A program made the position numbers and the translations under genes. The notes beneath the pieces are model-generated. The model did not search any database. It was not told the DNA's origin and saw only the letters and a program-made list of their open reading frames with translations. Shown here one piece after another: positions 59,900 to 64,000 of a stretch of DNA of 64,000 bases (the first letter of the stretch is position 1; every line of letters starts with the position of its first letter). Source of the stretch: Sphingomonas mollis (GTDB lineage Bacteria; Pseudomonadota; Alphaproteobacteria; Sphingomonadales; Sphingomonadaceae); assembly GCF_016427505.1 (NCBI RefSeq), contig NZ_JAELXS010000011.1, positions 20,952 through 84,951 of the forward strand, in the 5' to 3' direction.

Positions 59900-60628
59900 A
59901 TGACCGCGATTGGCATCTACGGCAGCGCGGGGCGGATGGGCCGGGCGATCGCCGGCGCGATCGTCGATCAGGGCGCGGTGCTGGCCGGTGGGTGCGAGGC
60001 GGGGGGCGATCCGCTGGCGCTTGCCCGGATCGCGGACGTGCTGGTCGATTTCTCCACCGCCTCCGCGCTCGACGCGCACCTCGTTGCCGCGCGAACCGCC
60101 GGGACGCCGCTGGTCATCGGCACCACCGGGCTGTCGGCGGCACAGCACGCCGCGATCGATGAGGTCGCGCGCGACGTGGCGATCCTCCAGACCGGCAACA
60201 CTTCGCTCGGCGTCACGCTGCTCGGCATGCTGGTGCGCGAGGCGGCGGCGAAGCTCGGCGCCGACTGGGATATCGAGGTGGTCGAGATGCACCACCGGCA
60301 CAAGGTCGATGCCCCCTCCGGCACCGCGCTGCTGCTCGGCGAGGCGGCGGCGGCGGGGCGGGGGGCGCCGCTGTCGGAACTGCGCGTCGACGGGCGCGGC
60401 GGGCTGACCGGCGCGCGCTCGGACGGCACGATCGGTCTGGCGTCGCTGCGCGGCGGGTCGGTGATCGGCGACCACAGCGTGATCTTCGCCGGCGAGGGCG
60501 AGCGGATTGAACTGAACCACCGCGCCGACGACCGCTCGATCTTCGCGCGTGGCGCGGTGAAGGCGGCGCTGTGGCTCGCGGATCGGCCGGCGGGCCGGTA
60601 TCGCATGGGCGATGTGCTCGGCCTGTGA
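59900..60628 (+). CDS. dapB: 4-hydroxy-tetrahydrodipicolinate reductase
   Basis: A 242-aa enzyme of the lysine/diaminopimelate pathway, reducing hydroxy-tetrahydrodipicolinate with NAD(P)H. Rossmann motif GIYGSAGRMGRAI, DFSTASALDAH, GTTGLS, and catalytic EMHHRHKVDAPSGTAL, followed by GEGERIELNHRADDRSIFARGA. Length is slightly short but complete. It is followed after 10 bp by nth, so the two are probably co-transcribed. Confidence 0.95.
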   Translation: MTAIGIYGSAGRMGRAIAGAIVDQGAVLAGGCEAGGDPLALARIADVLVDFSTASALDAHLVAARTAGTPLVIGTTGLSAAQHAAIDEVARDVAILQTGNTSLGVTLLGMLVREAAAKLGADWDIEVVEMHHRHKVDAPSGTALLLGEAAAAGRGAPLSELRVDGRGGLTGARSDGTIGLASLRGGSVIGDHSVIFAGEGERIELNHRADDRSIFARGAVKAALWLADRPAGRYRMGDVLGL

Positions 60629-60638
60629 GGGCGGGACG

Positions 60639-61304
60639 GTGAAGCGCGCCGACGTGATCGAGTTCTACGCCCGGCTGGCGGCGGCGGACCCGCATCCGGA
60701 AACGGAACTGGCCTGGCGCAATCCCTTCACCCTCGTCGTCGCGGTCGCCCTGTCGGCGCAGGCGACCGACGTATCGGTCAACAAGGCGACGCGGCTGTTG
60801 TTTCAGGATGTCGACACGCCGGAAAAGATGGTGGCGCTGGGCGAGGACGGGCTGAAGGAACATATCCGCACGATCGGTCTGTTCAACAGCAAGGCGAAGA
60901 ACGTCATCGCCCTCTCGCAGATGCTGATCGACGATTTCGACAGCGAGGTGCCGGCCGATCGCGACGCGCTGGAACGCTTGCCCGGAGTCGGCCGCAAGAC
61001 TGCCAACGTGGTTATGAACGTGGCGTTCGGGGCGGAGACCTTCGCGGTCGACACGCACATCTTCCGCGTCGGCAACCGCACCGGGCTGGCCCGCGGCAAG
61101 ACGCCGCTGGCGGTCGAGCTGAAGCTGGACAAGGCGACGCCGCAGCCTTTCCGCCTCCACGCCCATCACTGGCTGATCCTGCACGGCCGTTATGTCTGCA
61201 AGGCGCGTCGCCCCGAATGCTGGCGCTGCATCGTCGCCGATCTGTGCGCCTTCAAGCCCAAGACCCCGGCCCCGATCACGATACCGATCGCCCCCGATGC
61301 GTGA
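60639..61304 (+). CDS. nth: Endonuclease III
   Basis: A 221-aa DNA glycosylase/AP lyase for oxidised pyrimidines. Helix-hairpin-helix [12 protein letters not shown] with catalytic Lys120, catalytic Asp138 (AVDTH), and a [4Fe-4S] cluster with cysteines 187, 194, 197 and 203 (C-x6-C-x2-C-x5-C). With GTG 60639 as start, both catalytic residues carry the same numbers as in E. coli Nth, which supports this start. An ATG at 60612 would overlap dapB. Confidence 0.95.
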   Translation: MKRADVIEFYARLAAADPHPETELAWRNPFTLVVAVALSAQATDVSVNKATRLLFQDVDTPEKMVALGEDGLKEHIRTIGLFNSKAKNVIALSQMLIDDFDSEVPADRDALERLPGVGRKTANVVMNVAFGAETFAVDTHIFRVGNRTGLARGKTPLAVELKLDKATPQPFRLHAHHWLILHGRYVCKARRPECWRCIVADLCAFKPKTPAPITIPIAPDA

Positions 61305-61350
61305 AAACCCTCTGGCGCCCGCCGCATCGCTTTGCTACGCGGACCTCCAC

Positions 61351-61427
<77 letters not shown>

Positions 61428-61472
61428 TTCTCCTCATCATCGATCTCGCGCAGTGTCGTCGTCTCGCGTTCG

Positions 61473-62672
61473 GTGGACGGCGTGAGCGGCCGGCTCCTGT
61501 CGCGACGTGCGATCACCGGCGGTTTCCGGCGCTTCATCCATGAAGAGGCGTCGGGCGGGATCGTCCTGATGATGGCGGCACTGGCGGCGATCCTCGTCGC
61601 TAATTCGCCGCTGGCGGCGGGTTACGACCATCTGCTGCACGTCCCCGTCGGCGGGATGAGCATCCTGCACTGGATCAACGACGGCCTGATGGCGCTGTTC
61701 TTCCTGATGATCGGGCTGGAGGTGAAGCGCGAGATGATCGCGGGGCATCTGGCATCGTGGGATCGCCGCGTGCTGCCGGGGGTGGCGGCGGTCGCCGGCA
61801 TGGTGGTGCCGGCGCTGGTGTATCTCGGCATCAACGGCGGCGATCCGGCGAACTGGCGCGGCTGGGCGATCCCGGCGGCGACCGACATCGCCTTCGCGCT
61901 CGGCATCCTTGCGCTGCTCGGTTCGCGCATTCCCGTCTCGCTGAAGATCCTGCTGACCGCGATCGCGGTGATCGACGATCTGCTCGCCATCGTCGTCATC
62001 GCTCTGTTCTACACCGGACAGATCGCGCCGGTGCCGTTGCTGGCCGCCGGGGCGGGTGTGGTGTTGCTGGTGTGCCTCAACCGCGCCGGGGTGCGGACGC
62101 TATGGCCATACATGTTGATCGGCGTGGGTATCTGGTACGGCGTGCTGTTGTCGGGCGTCCATGCGACGCTGGCCGGCGTGGCGGTGGCGCTGACGATCCC
62201 GCTGAAGGATGTCGCAGGGGCGGAGCCACCGCTCGATCGCCTTGCCCGGCGGTTGCATCCGGGGATCACCTTCCTGATCGTGCCCATATTCGGCTTCGCC
62301 AATGCCGGGGTATCCTTCGCCGGCATGACGATCGGCGATGCGGTCGCGCCCTTGCCGCTGGGGATCGCGGCGGGTCTGTTGGTCGGCAAGCAACTGGGCA
62401 TCTTCACCGCGATCGTCGCGATGGTGCGGCTGGGCTGGGCGGATATGCCGATGGGGGCGAACTGGCGTCAGGTCCATGGCATGGCGGTGCTGTGCGGGAT
62501 CGGCTTCACCATGAGCCTGTTCATCGGCGGCCTGGCGTTCGGCGATGCCGGCGACGCGATGGGGGCGGTGAAGCAGGGCGTCTTCGCCGGGTCGCTGCTG
62601 GCGGGGGCTGCGGGGTTCCTGCTGCTGCGTCAGGCACCGATGGCGAACACGAAACCCCGGCGATCCACCTGA
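61473..62672 (+). CDS. nhaA: Na+/H+ antiporter NhaA
   Basis: A 399-aa inner-membrane antiporter with about twelve helices. The unwound-helix aspartates are kept: Asp138 in [12 protein letters not shown] and the pair Asp168-Asp169 in [10 protein letters not shown], each offset by +5 from E. coli numbering. [13 protein letters not shown] is also standard. The start is GTG at 61473 (or GTG 61482). It expels Na+ using the proton gradient. Its stop codon lies in the loop of a 15-base-stem hairpin. Confidence 0.95.
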   Translation: MDGVSGRLLSRRAITGGFRRFIHEEASGGIVLMMAALAAILVANSPLAAGYDHLLHVPVGGMSILHWINDGLMALFFLMIGLEVKREMIAGHLASWDRRVLPGVAAVAGMVVPALVYLGINGGDPANWRGWAIPAATDIAFALGILALLGSRIPVSLKILLTAIAVIDDLLAIVVIALFYTGQIAPVPLLAAGAGVVLLVCLNRAGVRTLWPYMLIGVGIWYGVLLSGVHATLAGVAVALTIPLKDVAGAEPPLDRLARRLHPGITFLIVPIFGFANAGVSFAGMTIGDAVAPLPLGIAAGLLVGKQLGIFTAIVAMVRLGWADMPMGANWRQVHGMAVLCGIGFTMSLFIGGLAFGDAGDAMGAVKQGVFAGSLLAGAAGFLLLRQAPMANTKPRRST

Positions 62673-62687
62673 TGGATCGCCGGGGTT
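62653..62687 (+). terminator. Hairpin carrying the nhaA stop codon in its loop
   Basis: A perfect 15-base stem (62653-62667 with 62673-62687) closes a five-base loop CCTGA, in which TGA is the nhaA stop. No T tract follows. Confidence 0.7.
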
Positions 62688-62719
62688 CGCTGGCCCTCCC
62701 TCGGGAGAGGTGGGGAGGG

Positions 62720-62763
62720 CCGGCGCCGGCACCCTCACGTTCGGGGGCCGGTGCCGACGCCGG
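62720..62763. terminator. Inverted repeat between nhaA and the flagellin gene
   Basis: Fourteen-base arms (62720-62733 and 62750-62763) with one mismatch and a 16-base loop, eight bases beyond the flagellin stop codon. It may end flagellin and nhaA transcripts from both sides; no T tract on either strand. Confidence 0.5.
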
Positions 62764-62771
62764 AGGCTGGA

Positions 62772-63599
62772 TTACTGAAGCAGCTTCAGCACCGACTGCT
62801 GCGACTGGTTCGCCTGGGCGAGCATCGCGGTCGATGCCTGGCTCAGGATCTGTGCCTTGGCGAGGTTGGTCGTCTCGGCCGAGAAGTCGGCGTCCTCGAT
62901 CCGGCTGCGCGCGTCGGACAGGTTGGTGACGTTGCTGGTCAGGTTGTTGACCACCGACTGCAGGCGGCTCTGGCCGGCGCCCAGCTTGGCGCGGGCCGTG
63001 GCGACCGAGTCGAGCATCGTATCGACGTTACCCAGCGCTGCCGTGGCGTTGGTGTCGGTATCCACCGCGGTCGCTGCGGCCAGATCGGCTGGCGAACCGA
63101 TGTTCAGGTCGACCTTGTCCGTGCTTTCCGAACCGACCTGGATGCTGATCGCGGCGGTCCGGGCGGTGTAGCCGGTCGTGCCCGAATTGAAGATCTTGGT
63201 GCCGTTGAACTCGGTGTTCGACAGGACGCTGGTGATCTGTGCCTTCAGTTCGGTGACTTCGGCGTTCATGTTCGTGCGGTCGCCGGTGGCATAGGTGCCC
63301 GACGCCGACTGGACCGCCAGTTCGCGAACGCGCTGGAGCATGTTGGTCACTTCGCCCAGTGCGCCTTCGGCGGTCTGGGCCAGCGAGATGCCGTCATTGG
63401 CGTTGCGGACGGCCTGGTTCATGCCGCGTATCGACGAGGTCATCGACTGGGCGATGGCGAGGCCGGCGGCGTCGTCCTTGGCGGAATTGATGCGCTTGCC
63501 CGTCGACAGCCGCTCCATGGCGGTGGACAGCGAGGCGCTGGCGCTCATCGTGGCATTGGCGGCGCGCAGGGCCGAGGTGTTGGTCGCGATAACGGTCAT
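62772..63599 (-). CDS. fliC: Short flagellin
   Basis: A 275-aa flagellar filament protein. The N-terminal D0/D1 region ([58 protein letters not shown]) and C-terminal region ([34 protein letters not shown]) are complete, with only a small variable centre (about 140-190). This is typical of the short flagellins of alphaproteobacteria. GGAG lies upstream of ATG 63599. It runs leftward toward nhaA. No other flagellar gene is fully inside the window. Confidence 0.95.
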   Translation of the reverse strand: MTVIATNTSALRAANATMSASASLSTAMERLSTGKRINSAKDDAAGLAIAQSMTSSIRGMNQAVRNANDGISLAQTAEGALGEVTNMLQRVRELAVQSASGTYATGDRTNMNAEVTELKAQITSVLSNTEFNGTKIFNSGTTGYTARTAAISIQVGSESTDKVDLNIGSPADLAAATAVDTDTNATAALGNVDTMLDSVATARAKLGAGQSRLQSVVNNLTSNVTNLSDARSRIEDADFSAETTNLAKAQILSQASTAMLAQANQSQQSVLKLLQ

Positions 63600-63875
63600 G
63601 GTCGATCTCCACAGGTTCACGGCTTCCCCGCCGCCCCCGAGAGCGGAGGGCCGAGCCGTCACAGCAAGGAACGGCCGCCCGGCACCGGGCTTAAGGGAAA
63701 AAATTGCCGACCCTTCCGATGGCCGTCGATCGCGTGGTGGGTGCTCAGAACGCTTCACGCGCGCGTATGACGCGCGGCGAGCACGCCGTACGCGCAGCCG
63801 GAAAATATTCGCTGGGGTTTACCCGGCGTTTACCCTGCACCCGGCAATAAGTGCCCAGTGTCCAAGGGGCTTTGC
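63600..63875. other. Divergent region upstream of the flagellin gene
   Basis: 276 bp. It should hold the flagellin promoter and that of the partial gene at the edge. I could not fit a sigma-54 (GG-N10-GC) or a sigma-28 pattern convincingly. A GC-rich inverted repeat GCCCGG/CCGGGC lies near 63681-63693. Confidence 0.4.
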
Positions 63876-64000
63876 ATGCGTACGATTTTTCCTTCCGCGA
63901 TGATGATGGAGCAGCGATACGCGCTGGTATCGTCCCTGCGCGCCCAGGGTTTCGCGATCGGATCGGCCGCGACCGCCGCGCCGAAGCCGGGCGACCTGTT
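63876..64000 (+). CDS. Partial gene at window edge, function unknown
   Basis: An open frame running off the right end, starting MRTIFPSAMMMEQRYALVSSLRAQ and continuing at least 41 codons without a stop. AAGGGGC lies about 8 bases before the ATG. The position divergent from flagellin suggests a flagellar role, but the visible part shows no recognisable domain. Confidence 0.6.
   Translation, partial: MRTIFPSAMMMEQRYALVSSLRAQGFAIGSAATAAPKPGDL

Noticed and set aside
63600..63720. Sigma-54 promoter for flagellin
   Set aside because: A TTGCT-like -12 element is present, but GG is not found ten bases before the GC, so spacing fails.

Overview
The window looks like a chromosomal segment of a Sphingomonas-type alphaproteobacterium (Sphingomonadaceae). 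It is uniformly GC-rich with tightly packed genes and many one- or four-base start/stop overlaps. It combines HWE-family kinase signalling, several TonB-dependent receptors with tryptophan-halogenase-like partners, glycan-active enzymes and a short flagellin. No rRNA, CRISPR array, prophage, integrase or recognisable insertion sequence is present. One tRNA-Arg(CCG) is encoded.

Layout. 291-2236: a LOV (blue-light) HWE histidine kinase and a stand-alone receiver protein. 2268-11637: a divergent module. Leftward is a five-gene MacB/FtsX-type ABC operon (adaptor, ATPase, a 28-residue membrane microprotein, two large permeases). Rightward is a Fis-type response regulator that has lost the sigma-54 GAFTGA region, followed by its membrane kinase. 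11696-18581: small conserved proteins, a PaaI-type thioesterase, a PHP-domain exported hydrolase, an SDR/GH130-like/DUF4337 operon and a class II-like photolyase. 18740-23237: GH20 and GH84 N-acetylhexosaminidases convergent with overlapping 3' ends. 23359-25255: an L,D-transpeptidase followed by a small lipoprotein ending in Lys-Lys. 26197-36569: a TonB receptor with two tryptophan-halogenase-like flavoproteins, divergent from two tandem paralogous clan GH-A-like exported proteins, the second behind an AT-rich intergenic stretch. 36755-40674: a siderophore-type TonB receptor translationally coupled to an M14 carboxypeptidase. 40806-44762: small conserved proteins, a RhlE-type RNA helicase and a fumarylacetoacetase-family enzyme. 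44902-48733: branched-chain 2-oxoacid dehydrogenase E1alpha, E1beta and E2. 48745-57131: a bactofilin-like mini-protein, RarD, glutathione reductase, a PAS protein, pgi, lepB, rnc and era. 57377-59586: a sirtuin region with signs of recombination and a PspA-like protein. 59900-64000: dapB, nth, tRNA-Arg, nhaA, flagellin and a partial gene at the edge.

The genes suggest a free-living, motile, glycan-scavenging bacterium. Outer-membrane receptors import oligosaccharides or chelates, and exported GH20/GH84/GH-A-like/PHP/M14 enzymes process polymers. Envelope stress is handled by the ABC module, the L,D-transpeptidase/lipoprotein pair and the PspA-like protein. Light is sensed by the LOV kinase and DNA damage repaired by photolyase and Nth.

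Palindromic intergenic repeats of several families are scattered from 40700 to 57349. One sits in frame inside the E2 linker and one with perfect 27-base arms separates the E1alpha and E1beta genes. The least explained items are the microprotein-containing ABC module with its GAFTGA-less regulator, the Lys-Lys lipoprotein beside the L,D-transpeptidase, and the tandem GH-A-like pair with its AT-rich spacer and a patch of perfect identity.
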